Both the position numbers and the translations under genes were made by a program. A stretch of 16,726 bases of DNA from Syntrophaceae bacterium UBA6109 (lineage in GTDB: Bacteria; Desulfobacterota; Syntrophia; Syntrophales; UBA6109): the NCBI GenBank assembly GCA_002428445.1, contig DIWJ01000062.1, forward strand, positions 1 to 16,726, given 5' to 3'. The notes beneath the pieces were generated by a model. The model did not search any database and had not been told where the DNA came from. It saw only the letters and a list, made by a program, of their open reading frames with translations. Each line of letters opens with the position of its first letter. Positions within the stretch are counted from its first letter, which is position 1. Shown here piece after piece: positions 7,358 through 15,266 of this stretch.

Positions 7358-8575
7358 TTAGCCTTTCGGAAAGTCGACGACCCCCTCCTGTCGCAGCTGC
7401 TCGATCTGTTCCACGGAAATCCCCAACATTTCCTTCAGGATCGCCTCGGTATGCTGTCCCAGTAGTGGGGCGGGTTCTCGGACCTGTCCGGGGGTTTCGG
7501 AAAGGTGAATCGGGGAGTTGGCGATCCGCATTTTCCCGGCGATGGGCTGATCCACCTCCACCAGCATCCGACGATGGGCGATTATCGGGTCTTCACAGAT
7601 CTCCTTCATATTGTTGATCGGTGAGTAGGGAAGATTCGCCTCCTCGAAAATCGCGATCCATTCCCGGGTTGTTTTCTTTTTCATTTCGATGCTGAGGATC
7701 TCGCTCAACTCCTCCTTGTTGTCACAGCGGACAGGATTTGTCAGGAACCGGGGATCGTCGATAAGATCCTCCCTTCCGAGAAGGCCACAGAACCGCTTCC
7801 AGAGAGTGTCGTTTCCAATGGCGGTCACAATCCAGGAATCCGAAGTCCGCAGGGCCTGGAAGGGGGTGATCGTCGGGTGCATCCCACCCAGGGGCCCGGG
7901 CGCCTGCCCGGTCAGCGTATATCGGACCACGGCACTCTCCAGGACTGCAAAAAGGCCGTCCACCATCGAACCATCATAGTACTGCCCGCGGCCGGTTTTG
8001 TCGCGGTGGATCAAAGCCGCCATGATTCCGATCACCGCCTGGTGGCCGGCAATGACATCGCCGATGGAGGTGCCGACCCGGCAGGGCGGACCCTCTTTCG
8101 GCCCGGTGATGCTCATCAGACCGCTGAATGCCTGGGCGACCATATCGTAGGATGGACGGGACGCATATTCCGGCGGCGCATCGTGGCCGAATCCCGAAAT
8201 CGATGCATAGATCAGCCGTGGGTTGATCTTCTGCAGTTCCTCCCAGCCGAACCCGAGCTTTTTCATGGTACCCGGCCGGTAGTTCTCCACGACCACATCG
8301 GCCGTTTCCAATAGCCTGCGGAGGATTTCCTTTCCCCGGTCGCTCCGCAGATTGAGAACCATGCTTTTCTTGTTTCTGTTGAGGCTGATGAAGTAGCCGC
8401 TGCGATTCTTGTCGGGCTGCCCTGCAAAGGGTCCATATTCACGGGCGTCGTCGCCCTGCGGCGGCTCCACGTGGATCACCTCCGCGCCCAGATCGGCCAA
8501 AAACATCGTCGTTGTCGGAGCCGCCAGAACATGGCTCAAATCGATCACCCTGATTCCGTTCAATGCGCCTTTCAT
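7358..8575 (-). CDS. CaiB/BaiF family CoA-transferase (class III)
   Basis: A 405-residue class III CoA-transferase, moving CoA between a carboxylic acid and an acyl-CoA. The start MKGALNGIRVIDLSHVLAAP and LADLGAEVIHVEPP are typical of the formyl-CoA transferase/CaiB/BaiF family, followed by DVVVENYRPGTMKKLGFG. The catalytic Asp is probably Asp173 in GTSIGDVIAGHQA. Length fits the family. AGGAGG lies about 12 bases before the ATG. It sits 27 bases after the Fe-S gene and 3 bases before the phosphoesterase remnant in the leftward operon. Together with the Gct-type enzyme it gives the locus two unrelated CoA-transferases, perhaps for substrate activation and product recycling. Acid specificity unknown. 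Confidence 0.93.
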   Translation of the reverse strand: MKGALNGIRVIDLSHVLAAPTTTMFLADLGAEVIHVEPPQGDDAREYGPFAGQPDKNRSGYFISLNRNKKSMVLNLRSDRGKEILRRLLETADVVVENYRPGTMKKLGFGWEELQKINPRLIYASISGFGHDAPPEYASRPSYDMVAQAFSGLMSITGPKEGPPCRVGTSIGDVIAGHQAVIGIMAALIHRDKTGRGQYYDGSMVDGLFAVLESAVVRYTLTGQAPGPLGGMHPTITPFQALRTSDSWIVTAIGNDTLWKRFCGLLGREDLIDDPRFLTNPVRCDNKEELSEILSIEMKKKTTREWIAIFEEANLPYSPINNMKEICEDPIIAHRRMLVEVDQPIAGKMRIANSPIHLSETPGQVREPAPLLGQHTEAILKEMLGISVEQIEQLRQEGVVDFPKG

Positions 8576-8602
8576 TTCGATCGACTTCCTCCTGTCTTTG
8601 CT

Positions 8603-9796
8603 TTACTTGACCGCCAATGTCCGTTTAATCTCTTCATAGTTTTCCACGGCATCCGCTCTGCGGTTCCCCATTGCCGCACAGACCGTGATACAGCGGCCGC
8701 ACCGCCATTCGGGAAAGAGGGTGGCCATGCTCTTCCGGTCTTCCATACACTTCTCGTAATCGAACTGCAACTGACTTTTCCAGAACCGTTTCGGCTCATG
8801 GAGATCATCGGAATATCGGCCTGCTTTATCCGGTACGGAACGGAGCAGCGCACCCGGGGGGCAGTGGAGAATGCATTTGCCGCACCCCTTGTCATCGAGG
8901 GGAATATAGGTGCAGAAGCGGCAACGATTGATAGTGTCCTCTGTTTTCGTGAAGTCGGACAGGGAAACCAGAAAGTCGCGCCAGCGCTGGTGGGGATAAA
9001 TGATGCCCTGGCTGCCGTCTTCGACCGGGGGCGTGCCGTCGAAAATGATCAGTGAACGGATCGGCCCCAGAAAACGATTGACCTTGCCTGCCTGCAATTC
9101 ATCCCTGAAGACAAACCGCGAGACGCCGAACTGTGCGAGGCCGGTCAGAACGGCAAGGCTCTTCTGCGGATAGTGAACCTCCTTTTGCGGACCGTGGGAC
9201 TTCCCTTGATAGGTCCGGGGGAAGGCCTCCGCGGAGAGGTCATCCATCATTTTCCTGTCCATCGCCAGGACCACATTGTCCGCATGGGTCAGTTCCATGC
9301 CGGTGCGCAGGAGCGCCTTGTCCAGGGTGTTGTTGACCTCTTCATAAAACTGCGAATAGGGCCAGAAGGCGCCGCGTTCATTCTCCCGGAGAAATCGGTC
9401 ATGAGCCTTCAGAAACTTCTCTGCAAAAGGGAGCATCACCGAAACGATCAGAGCCCTCCGGAAACGATCCTTTGCGTATTCAAAAGAGCGAGGCACCTCG
9501 AAGATCGTCTCCCGTCCGGCATCATCGAATCTCTCGGAGGCCGTCCGCCAGGCGTAGAACTCCCAGATCTCCCTGACCCCGGCGGGATGAAGACCCAAGC
9601 CGGCCGGATTTCGCAGACCCTTCCAGAGGTCGTAATCCAGAGGCACGTTGGCCCCTGCCGCTTTCACATCCGCGCTCCCTGCGTTATCCAGGGCATATTT
9701 CGCTTCCCCGGCGCGAAGGGTCGGATCGTCGTACAGTGCTTTGATGTTTGCGGCAATCCGCTCCCTGATTGCCGGAACGGAAAGGTTTGTTCCCAA
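8603..9796 (-). CDS. Uncharacterised protein with C-terminal 4Fe-4S ferredoxin-like domain
   Basis: A 397-residue protein whose first 290 residues I do not recognise. The last 110 carry nine Cys: 292, 295, 305, 308, 312 (CxxC, then CGKCILHCPPGAL) and 350, 366, 369, 373 (RCGRCITVC). This resembles the two-cluster ferredoxin module at the C-terminus of epoxyqueuosine reductase and reductive dehalogenases, and probably binds two [4Fe-4S] clusters. No signal peptide or membrane helix is apparent, so it is probably cytoplasmic. The start is TTG at 9796, supported by GGGGAGG 5-6 bases upstream; no better ATG is in frame. It lies 80 bases after the CoA-transferase B gene and 27 before caiB. An anaerobic redox or CoA-ester reductase role is conceivable but not shown. 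A CoA-linked pathway context is the main clue. Confidence 0.75.
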   Translation of the reverse strand: MGTNLSVPAIRERIAANIKALYDDPTLRAGEAKYALDNAGSADVKAAGANVPLDYDLWKGLRNPAGLGLHPAGVREIWEFYAWRTASERFDDAGRETIFEVPRSFEYAKDRFRRALIVSVMLPFAEKFLKAHDRFLRENERGAFWPYSQFYEEVNNTLDKALLRTGMELTHADNVVLAMDRKMMDDLSAEAFPRTYQGKSHGPQKEVHYPQKSLAVLTGLAQFGVSRFVFRDELQAGKVNRFLGPIRSLIIFDGTPPVEDGSQGIIYPHQRWRDFLVSLSDFTKTEDTINRCRFCTYIPLDDKGCGKCILHCPPGALLRSVPDKAGRYSDDLHEPKRFWKSQLQFDYEKCMEDRKSMATLFPEWRCGRCITVCAAMGNRRADAVENYEEIKRTLAVK

Positions 9797-9876
9797 ATGT
9801 GCCTCCCCTCATGGAACACTTCCGTCGAGAGCCGCCCATGATATGAGACGCTATACCTCAGTCGCAGGATTCGACG

Positions 9877-10650
9877 CTACACTTTTTTCGAATACAGCCC
9901 CTGCGGATCGCATTTTTCCCGGAGAGTAGTCAATTCAAGCTCCGTCGGCGGGGGCACCTCTTCAATTTCCTCGGCAAGATCCGGTCGGAAACCGGTTGCC
10001 GCCATGATCGCCTCCACCGACGATCCCGGCATGAGTTTCCGGATCTGGAACCTTCCCGTGGTCGGATTGATTTCCATGACGCCCAGCCGGGTGACCACCA
10101 CGATCTGGGGCGTTTTACTGGTCAGTCCCGCCCGGCTCCGTTCATCGGGACCGCCGAGATATCCGGGGGAGGTGATGTAGGTGCAATGCTCCGGGAAGCG
10201 CTGCTTTTCGTGCTTGGTGATGATAAGTATCCGCTTCGCGTGGGAAAGGATGTCGTTGCCGCCGCCGCTTCCGGGAAAGCGGACCTTCGGTCGCTGGTAA
10301 TCCCCGATCACCGTGGTATTGATGTTTCCGAACTGGTCGATCTCGGCGCCGCCCACAAAGCCGACATCCATGATTCCGAGCTGCAGCATGCAGCCCAGGA
10401 CCTCTCTCAGGGAGCCCAGGCGCACTGCCTTATACTGAAGCCTTGGATCGGAAACCGACAGCGGGGTCGGCAGGACGATCGGTGCGATGGGACCCGTCTC
10501 TGCGACAAAGCAGAGATGCGGGGCGTGGGTCTTCTGGGCCAGCATCGTCGCCATCAGCGGCAGGCCCGTCCCCGCGAACACTGTCTCCCGGTCGCGGATG
10601 TAGCGGGACGCTTCAATCACGGTTAAATCTTCAATACTGAAACTCGCCAT
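9877..10650 (-). CDS. CoA-transferase subunit B (glutaconate CoA-transferase-like)
   Basis: A 257-residue class I CoA-transferase beta subunit of the GctB type. The family's catalytic Glu is probably Glu51 in FVAETGP, close to Glu54 of Acidaminococcus glutaconate CoA-transferase. Downstream are VGGAEIDQFGNINTT and FPGSGGGNDI, typical of the family. I chose ATG 10650: GGAGG at the end of subunit A lies 9 bases upstream. A longer open frame to 10809 lies inside subunit A and is not family-like, and ATG 10656 is too close to the ribosome-binding site. It pairs with subunit A, whose stop sits just upstream. The enzyme would transfer CoA, for example from acetyl-CoA, to the imported acid. Confidence 0.92.
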   Translation of the reverse strand: MASFSIEDLTVIEASRYIRDRETVFAGTGLPLMATMLAQKTHAPHLCFVAETGPIAPIVLPTPLSVSDPRLQYKAVRLGSLREVLGCMLQLGIMDVGFVGGAEIDQFGNINTTVIGDYQRPKVRFPGSGGGNDILSHAKRILIITKHEKQRFPEHCTYITSPGYLGGPDERSRAGLTSKTPQIVVVTRLGVMEINPTTGRFQIRKLMPGSSVEAIMAATGFRPDLAEEIEEVPPPTELELTTLREKCDPQGLYSKKV

Positions 10651-10664
10651 CACCATTCTCCTCC

Positions 10665-11582
10665 CTAAACCATCCGCTTCATGCTCTTCATCAGAGCAAT
10701 CATCTTGGTGACTCCACCTACCTTCTCCAGATACTCGTCGAAGTTTTCGCTGTCGAAGATATAGTGCTTCAGGTAGGCATCCAGGGCCTTGCCGCCTTCG
10801 CGGGCGCACTTCTGGTACTGCTTCACATGTTCCGCGTCGTAGTCGTAATAGCGGTAGGTTCCTGCGGGGTGTGCACCGAAGGGTTGTTCGACGACCGCAC
10901 TGACATAGAGATAAGGGATACTGGTCCGTTCCGCGTCGTTTCGGATCCGCTCCTCGGAAACGAGTTCCTCGCAGATGACGATCGTATTCTTGGATGCCCG
11001 GGCCAGCTCCACGTCCAGCGCGAGGAATCCGTCGATCACGACATTACCCATCGCATCCGCCCGCTGGGCGTGGATGAGCGACACATCGGGCCGCAACGCC
11101 GGCAGGAGCAGGACCGGATCGTCCGGATTCCAGGGGTCCTGCATGAGTTCATATTTCTTTCCCGTGGATTTTGCCTGTTGCGTCAGCATATCCGTTCCCA
11201 GCATGCTCTTGGTGGGCATGAAGGGGAGCCCCATCTCTCCCGCCAGGAACCGGCTGATCATCCCCAGGTGGCTGTAATCCTCCATCTCCATGGTCCCCTG
11301 CTCGATGGCGCGGCGGAAGCAGAAGGTGGTCCCGAAATATTCCAGGTTCCCCGTTCCCGCCTCGCACCGCTTTACGAGTCCGGCTCCCACCAGGATGTCC
11401 ATGTTGATCGAGAGGTTGCAGCCGTAAATGGTCAGATCCTTTTTCCCCTGCCTTACAATCTCATGGATGGCGGCCATGGCCATTCGTCCCACGTTCTGAC
11501 CGCCGAGACCGACCGTCGCGCCGTCAAAAACAAACTTTTCCACTGCTTCTCGAACCGTCATCACTTTGTTTTCTTCACTCAT
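10665..11582 (-). CDS. CoA-transferase subunit A (glutaconate CoA-transferase-like)
   Basis: A 305-residue class I CoA-transferase alpha subunit of the GctA type. Visible family features are VREAVEKFVFDGATVGLGG at the N-terminus, GTTFCFRRAIEQG near residue 85, the LPFMPTKSMLGTDM segment, and LIHAQRADAMGNVVIDG near residue 170. Length is close to GctA. AGGAG lies about 10 bases before ATG 11582. It is 61 bases after tctA and 14 bases before the beta subunit, so transporter and activating enzyme are made together. It forms the heteromeric enzyme with subunit B. The acid substrate is likely a di- or hydroxy-carboxylate given the neighbours, but this is inference. Confidence 0.92.
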   Translation of the reverse strand: MSEENKVMTVREAVEKFVFDGATVGLGGQNVGRMAMAAIHEIVRQGKKDLTIYGCNLSINMDILVGAGLVKRCEAGTGNLEYFGTTFCFRRAIEQGTMEMEDYSHLGMISRFLAGEMGLPFMPTKSMLGTDMLTQQAKSTGKKYELMQDPWNPDDPVLLLPALRPDVSLIHAQRADAMGNVVIDGFLALDVELARASKNTIVICEELVSEERIRNDAERTSIPYLYVSAVVEQPFGAHPAGTYRYYDYDAEHVKQYQKCAREGGKALDAYLKHYIFDSENFDEYLEKVGGVTKMIALMKSMKRMV

Positions 11583-11643
11583 ATCCGCACCGCTCCTTCC
11601 ACCATTTCATATATTTCCGGATGAATCCTTGTCTGTACCCCTC

Positions 11644-13143
11644 CTATGCGGCCTTCGCCTTCTTCCTCTTCTCGAAATAATTCCGGAAGATCGGGAAAAG
11701 CATGGAGAGGACCGACAGGAACAGGAGTGTCCCGCCGATCGGCCGGGTCAGAAAGGGCCAGAAGGACCCGTACACCATCACCCCCTTGATCAGGGCCGCT
11801 TCGGCTATTGGCCCCAGGATAATCGCCAGGACCAGCAGAACCAGCGGATATTCAAATTTTTCCAGCAGGTATCCGAGCAGGCCAAATCCGAACATGATCC
11901 ACACATCCTGGAGGTTGCTGTTGATGCCGAAGGAACCGACGACGCAGAGGATGAAGATCACCCAGTTCAGAATCGCCCTGGGGACGCGGAGGATTTTCGC
12001 GAACATCCAGACCCCCCAGAGTCCGGCGAAGATCATCAGAATATTGGCCAACAGATAGCCGCCGAAAACCCCCCAGACCATCTCCTTGTTCTGGACGAAC
12101 AGATTCGGCCCCGGGGTCAGCCCGTGGCTCATCAGGGCGGCCAGGATGACGGCCGTGGTGGAGCTGCCCGGAATCCCCAGCGTGAGCGTGGGGATGAGGG
12201 CGCCGCCGCAGGCGGCATTGTTGGCGAATTCGGGCGCCGCGATCCCCTCGTCGATCCCCGTTCCGAACTTTTCGGGGTGGTCGGACCAGCGGACCGCCTC
12301 GTTGTAGGCGATCACCGATCCGGTCGTTCCCCCCGTGCCCGGAAGGACGCCGATTACAGCGCCGATGATGATGGAACGGAACATGAGAACCTTCATGTGG
12401 AAGAACTCTTTGATCACGCCAAACTGCGTTTTGACGGCGCCGTCTTTGGTGACGTCGTGCTGCCGGACTACGACGGTTCCGGCGTTCCGCAGAAACTCCG
12501 ACATGCCGAAGATTCCGACGATGACGGGGATGTAGCTGATCCCGTACCGGAGGTCGTCATTGCCGAAGGTGAAGCGCTCCACGCCGAAGACATCGCTCAT
12601 TCCGATCGTGCAGAGGAAGAGCCCGATCATCGTGGAGATGAGTCCCTTGACGACGCTCTTGGCCGCGAGGCTGGTCACGGTGCTCATTCCGAACAGGGCC
12701 AGGGCGAAATACTCGGCCTGGCCGAACCTCAGGGCCCACTGGGCCAGAATGGGGGCGGCGAACATCAGGATGATGGCGCTGAAGACGCCGCCGATGGCCG
12801 AGGCGGTCATCGAGATCCCCAGAGCCCGGCCGGCTTCACCCCGCTTGGCCATGGGAAAACCATCGAGCATGGTCATGGCCGACTGGGCCTCGCCCGGGAT
12901 CCGGAAGAGGATCGAGGTGATCGACCCGCCGGCCGTCCCGGCCGCGTAGATGGCCCCCAGCATCACGATCGCCTGGGCCGGCGTCAGCGACAGGGTGATG
13001 GGCAGCATGATGGCGACGCCGGCAGCCGTCCCCAGCCCCGGCAGGGCGCCGATGACGACGCCGAGCACCACGCCGGAGCAGATGATGAAGAAGTTGAAGG
13101 GATCGACGACAAAACTGGCTGCAATCAGCAGATTATCGAACAT
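11644..13143 (-). CDS. tctA: Tripartite tricarboxylate transporter large membrane subunit TctA
   Basis: A 499-residue integral membrane protein with about 10-12 hydrophobic segments, the normal size for TctA. Both glycine-rich half-repeat motifs are visible: GVVLGVVIGALPGLG near residue 25 and IIIGAVIGVLPGTGG in the second half, followed by NNAACGGALIPTLTLGIPGS. This subunit forms the permease that takes a carboxylate from the TctC binding protein. GGAGGAG precedes the ATG. It follows tctB by 18 bases. The tctC-tctB-tctA order is standard. The family carries citrate, tartrate, terephthalate, sulfonates and other acids, so the name does not set the substrate. Confidence 0.95.
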   Translation of the reverse strand: MFDNLLIAASFVVDPFNFFIICSGVVLGVVIGALPGLGTAAGVAIMLPITLSLTPAQAIVMLGAIYAAGTAGGSITSILFRIPGEAQSAMTMLDGFPMAKRGEAGRALGISMTASAIGGVFSAIILMFAAPILAQWALRFGQAEYFALALFGMSTVTSLAAKSVVKGLISTMIGLFLCTIGMSDVFGVERFTFGNDDLRYGISYIPVIVGIFGMSEFLRNAGTVVVRQHDVTKDGAVKTQFGVIKEFFHMKVLMFRSIIIGAVIGVLPGTGGTTGSVIAYNEAVRWSDHPEKFGTGIDEGIAAPEFANNAACGGALIPTLTLGIPGSSTTAVILAALMSHGLTPGPNLFVQNKEMVWGVFGGYLLANILMIFAGLWGVWMFAKILRVPRAILNWVIFILCVVGSFGINSNLQDVWIMFGFGLLGYLLEKFEYPLVLLVLAIILGPIAEAALIKGVMVYGSFWPFLTRPIGGTLLFLSVLSMLFPIFRNYFEKRKKAKAA

Positions 13144-13161
13144 GACAGCATCTCCTCCGGA

Positions 13162-13680
13162 TTAATAGACGAGCTGGCTGAGCTCTTGGAAGATCCCGAT
13201 GCCGCGGGGCAGGGGGATATAGGTGGCCACGACGAACAGCAGGAGAAAAACCGCGATGGCCAGCAGCGGGGCCGCGACCAGCATGACCTTTTTGCGGTAC
13301 CCGACGACGTACATGTAGATCGCCATGAACACGGGAGTTGCGACGATAAATCCGATGTAGTGCACGAGAAAAATGTACAGGAAGGCGATGACCCCGCCGA
13401 ATATCAGGAGATTTCGATTATCCACCTCGCCCATGACCTCTTGCAGAGCCCTCTTTTTTTTGTCAGCCTCCGCGGCCTTCGCCTCGCGCTCCGCTTTCGT
13501 CTGGCGCAGGAGCCGGACCATTTCGATCGACGAGCAGATACACAGGATGGTCAGGGCCAAACCCGGCCAGAAGGAACCGACCAGCGGCGTATCCACCTTT
13601 GGAGGGGTCATCTGCAAGGCAACGATGATGAAACTGACGGAGAAAATGATGAAAAATCCGGTCAATACCCTTTCACCCAT
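13162..13680 (-). CDS. tctB: Tripartite tricarboxylate transporter small membrane subunit TctB
   Basis: A 172-residue membrane protein with four hydrophobic segments (near residues 5-23, 33-50, 90-110, 122-165) and a charged Lys/Glu-rich cytoplasmic stretch around residues 60-85. This is the usual TctB layout. I chose ATG 13680, which has a strong AGGAGG 7-8 bases upstream; the longer open frame to 13812 would run through the palindrome and hairpin in the intercistronic region. It is 18 bases upstream of tctA. TctB is the small accessory membrane subunit of the permease. Confidence 0.9.
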   Translation of the reverse strand: MGERVLTGFFIIFSVSFIIVALQMTPPKVDTPLVGSFWPGLALTILCICSSIEMVRLLRQTKAEREAKAAEADKKKRALQEVMGEVDNRNLLIFGGVIAFLYIFLVHYIGFIVATPVFMAIYMYVVGYRKKVMLVAAPLLAIAVFLLLFVVATYIPLPRGIGIFQELSQLVY

Positions 13681-13704
13681 GGTGCAACCTCCTAAACGAT
13701 GAAC

Positions 13705-13718
13705 CGATAGCGCTATCG
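13705..13718. promoter_or_regulatory. 14-bp perfect palindrome before tctB
   Basis: CGATAGCGCTATCG is a perfect 14-base palindrome 25-38 bases before the tctB start. It could be an operator or an RNA structure affecting tctB translation. The palindrome is seen; its role is inferred. Confidence 0.5.
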
Positions 13719-13768
13719 AACAAACCATCCCATTCCCGTATCGGATTGGGAAACGAACATCTGGGTTT

Positions 13769-13800
13769 CGTACAGCGTGCCTCAATCGGCACGCTGTACG
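13769..13800 (-). promoter_or_regulatory. Intercistronic hairpin between tctC and tctB
   Basis: CGTACAGCGTGCC and GGCACGCTGTACG form a perfect 13-bp stem with a 6-base loop. There is no T tract on either side, so it is not a standard terminator. Lying just after the binding-protein gene, it could stabilise the upstream tctC message or partly attenuate, as intercistronic hairpins do after other binding-protein genes, giving more TctC than TctA/TctB. Role inferred. Confidence 0.75.
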
Positions 13801-13890
13801 CACCAACCGCAATCCTAATTACCCCCTGCGGAACGCCTCCAGCACGATGCAAGCTCAAACCGGCTGTCCGCCCGAAACGAAATTTCCGGA

Positions 13891-13910
13891 GAAAAGCTCC
13901 GAAAAGCTCC
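13891..13910. repeat. Perfect 10-bp tandem repeat next to the tctC stop
   Basis: GAAAAGCTCC occurs twice in tandem directly after the tctC stop codon (in leftward reading). The repeat also allows a small CGGAG/CTCCG hairpin. It may be replication slippage or part of a 3' processing structure. Confidence 0.85.
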
Positions 13911-14903
13911 CTATTTATCGAGCCAGCCGAGATCCTTGGCGATCTCTCCGAAAATTTTCCGTTCGCTGATGACAAAGTTTCTGAAGTCCTCTCCGGACAC
14001 GAAGGCGGGACGGTCATGTCCGACATCGTCCTTTAAGAATTTCTGGTATTCGGGAGTTTCAAAGGACTTCTTGAGCACGGCATTCAGATAATCCACAATC
14101 GGCTTCGGTGTTCCCTTTTTAACGGCGAATCCGCGCCAGCGGCCGATCGTGTTGTCAATCCCGAGTTCCTTGGTTGTCGGCGAATCAGGATACTTGGCAA
14201 GCCTTTTTTCATAACCGATGACGATGGGACGGGAAAACTTGGCCTCATAGAGTCCCTCCATGTCGATCGTTTCATCCGACTGGAAAGTTGTGTGCCCCCC
14301 CTGGAAACTGGCCTTGCGCTCGCCGCTGTTGTCGAAGGGGATGAACTTGAGGCAGAGATTACCGCGCTTGTTGAGGAGTTCGATCCAGACATGATCAATT
14401 CCGAGGGCGCCGGCGCCGGCTACCGTCAGCTTGGTCTTGGGATTCTTTTTGCAGTAATCCTGAATTTCCGGGATGCTCTGAAAGGCCTTGTTGTCCACCC
14501 GGGTATGCAGGGCTGAGACGTCATGGATGCCGCGGGCGAGCCATTCGAACTTATCCACATCCACCTTGCCGCGGCCGAGGGCCATGTTGATCACGATGTC
14601 GGTGGAAACCAGCAGCAGGGTATAACCGTCCGGCTTCTGTGCAGCGGCATAGGCGGTTCCGATCGACCCGGCTGATCCCGACATGAAGCTGAACTTCAAA
14701 GGGACGCCGAGTTCCTTCTCGGCATCTTTTAGGAAGGCCCGGGCAAACTGGTCGGCGCCGGAACCGGGACCGTGGGGAACGACAACTTCAATCGCCCTCT
14801 TGGGATAGCCTTTCGGTTTGTCGAGGGCAAAGGTCTTATCCACCGTGATGCAAAGAATGGAAACGATGAACGACACCAGCACGACAAAGGATAATCTTTT
14901 CAT
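13911..14903 (-). CDS. tctC: Tripartite tricarboxylate transporter substrate-binding protein TctC
   Basis: A 330-residue periplasmic solute-binding protein of the Bug/TctC family. The N-terminus (MKRLSF, then a hydrophobic run to about residue 22 and a likely cleavage after TFA) is a Sec signal peptide. The mature part begins with YPKRAIEVVVPHGPGSGAD, the family's first ligand-contact region, and has SGSAGSIGTAYAAAQKPDGY near residue 75 and LTVAGAGALG mid-protein. GGAGGAG precedes ATG 14903. It is the first gene of the leftward operon. TctC delivers the substrate to TctA/TctB. Ligand identity cannot be read from sequence; family members bind a wide range of carboxylates. Confidence 0.94.
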   Translation of the reverse strand: MKRLSFVVLVSFIVSILCITVDKTFALDKPKGYPKRAIEVVVPHGPGSGADQFARAFLKDAEKELGVPLKFSFMSGSAGSIGTAYAAAQKPDGYTLLLVSTDIVINMALGRGKVDVDKFEWLARGIHDVSALHTRVDNKAFQSIPEIQDYCKKNPKTKLTVAGAGALGIDHVWIELLNKRGNLCLKFIPFDNSGERKASFQGGHTTFQSDETIDMEGLYEAKFSRPIVIGYEKRLAKYPDSPTTKELGIDNTIGRWRGFAVKKGTPKPIVDYLNAVLKKSFETPEYQKFLKDDVGHDRPAFVSGEDFRNFVISERKIFGEIAKDLGWLDK

Positions 14904-15144
14904 CTCTCTCCTCCTCCATGGTTTGTATGGGATGCCAATTCATGTGATTGGCCTTCATACGGTACGGTAAATTACGGGTTAACTCCGGTTCTTGCGTATC
15001 ATTGCCTATTGGCGAACAGTTCAGCGCCCTCCTTTCTTTCCAAGTTTGATGCATAATTCAGGAATCCCCAAAACATGACTACCACTTCCCTGAACGGGAC
15101 ATTCCCGTAAAATTGGAAATGGAATCGCCATTGTTCAATGACGA

Positions 15145-15161
15145 TTGTGAATAATTCTCAA
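15145..15161. promoter_or_regulatory. 17-bp near-palindrome, candidate operator for tctC operon
   Basis: TTGTGAATAATTCTCAA is symmetric except at one pair in each arm and the centre. It would lie at about +6 to +22 of a transcript from the candidate promoter at 15174-15202. A binding site for the local LysR regulator or another factor is inferred. Confidence 0.4.
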
Positions 15162-15173
15162 AGCCGATGGTTT

Positions 15174-15202
15174 CAGATAGAGAAAAGGCGGGAATATGTC
15201 AA
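15174..15202 (-). promoter_or_regulatory. Candidate sigma-70 promoter for the tctC operon
   Basis: Reading leftward, TTGACA is followed after 17 bases by TATCTG. The -35 is perfect and the -10 weak, which fits a promoter that needs activation. It would give a leader of about 260 bases before tctC. Weak evidence by sequence alone. Confidence 0.4.
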
Positions 15203-15266
15203 AACGAAATGTTTTATGCCGCACATAAAGAAAAGTAATGGGGTGAGGAAACGGCTGAATGAAAAT

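Larger units (their letters stand above)
14904..15266. other. Intergenic region between lysR and tctC
   Basis: These 363 bases separate the 3' end of lysR from tctC, both leftward. I see no gene. They hold a candidate promoter (15174-15202), a near-palindrome beside it (15145-15161) and two short inverted repeats: CATTG-TT-CAATG at 15129-15140 and ACGGGA-CAT-TCCCGT at 15094-15108. No clear lysR terminator was found. Confidence 0.7.

Noticed and set aside
10764..11624. Rightward open frame opposite CoA-transferase subunit A
   Set aside because: Antisense shadow of a well-supported gene, with no start signal or homology.
11566..13695. Very long rightward open frame opposite tctA and tctB
   Set aside because: It mirrors the membrane-protein genes, is rich in Asp, His, Gln and Arg in low-complexity style, and spans two real genes and their spacer.
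14551..14559. TTATCCACA, a perfect DnaA-box match
   Set aside because: It is a single copy inside tctC and arises from codons in the Val-Asp-Lys region; similar singles occur in other genes, with no cluster or AT-rich unwinding region.
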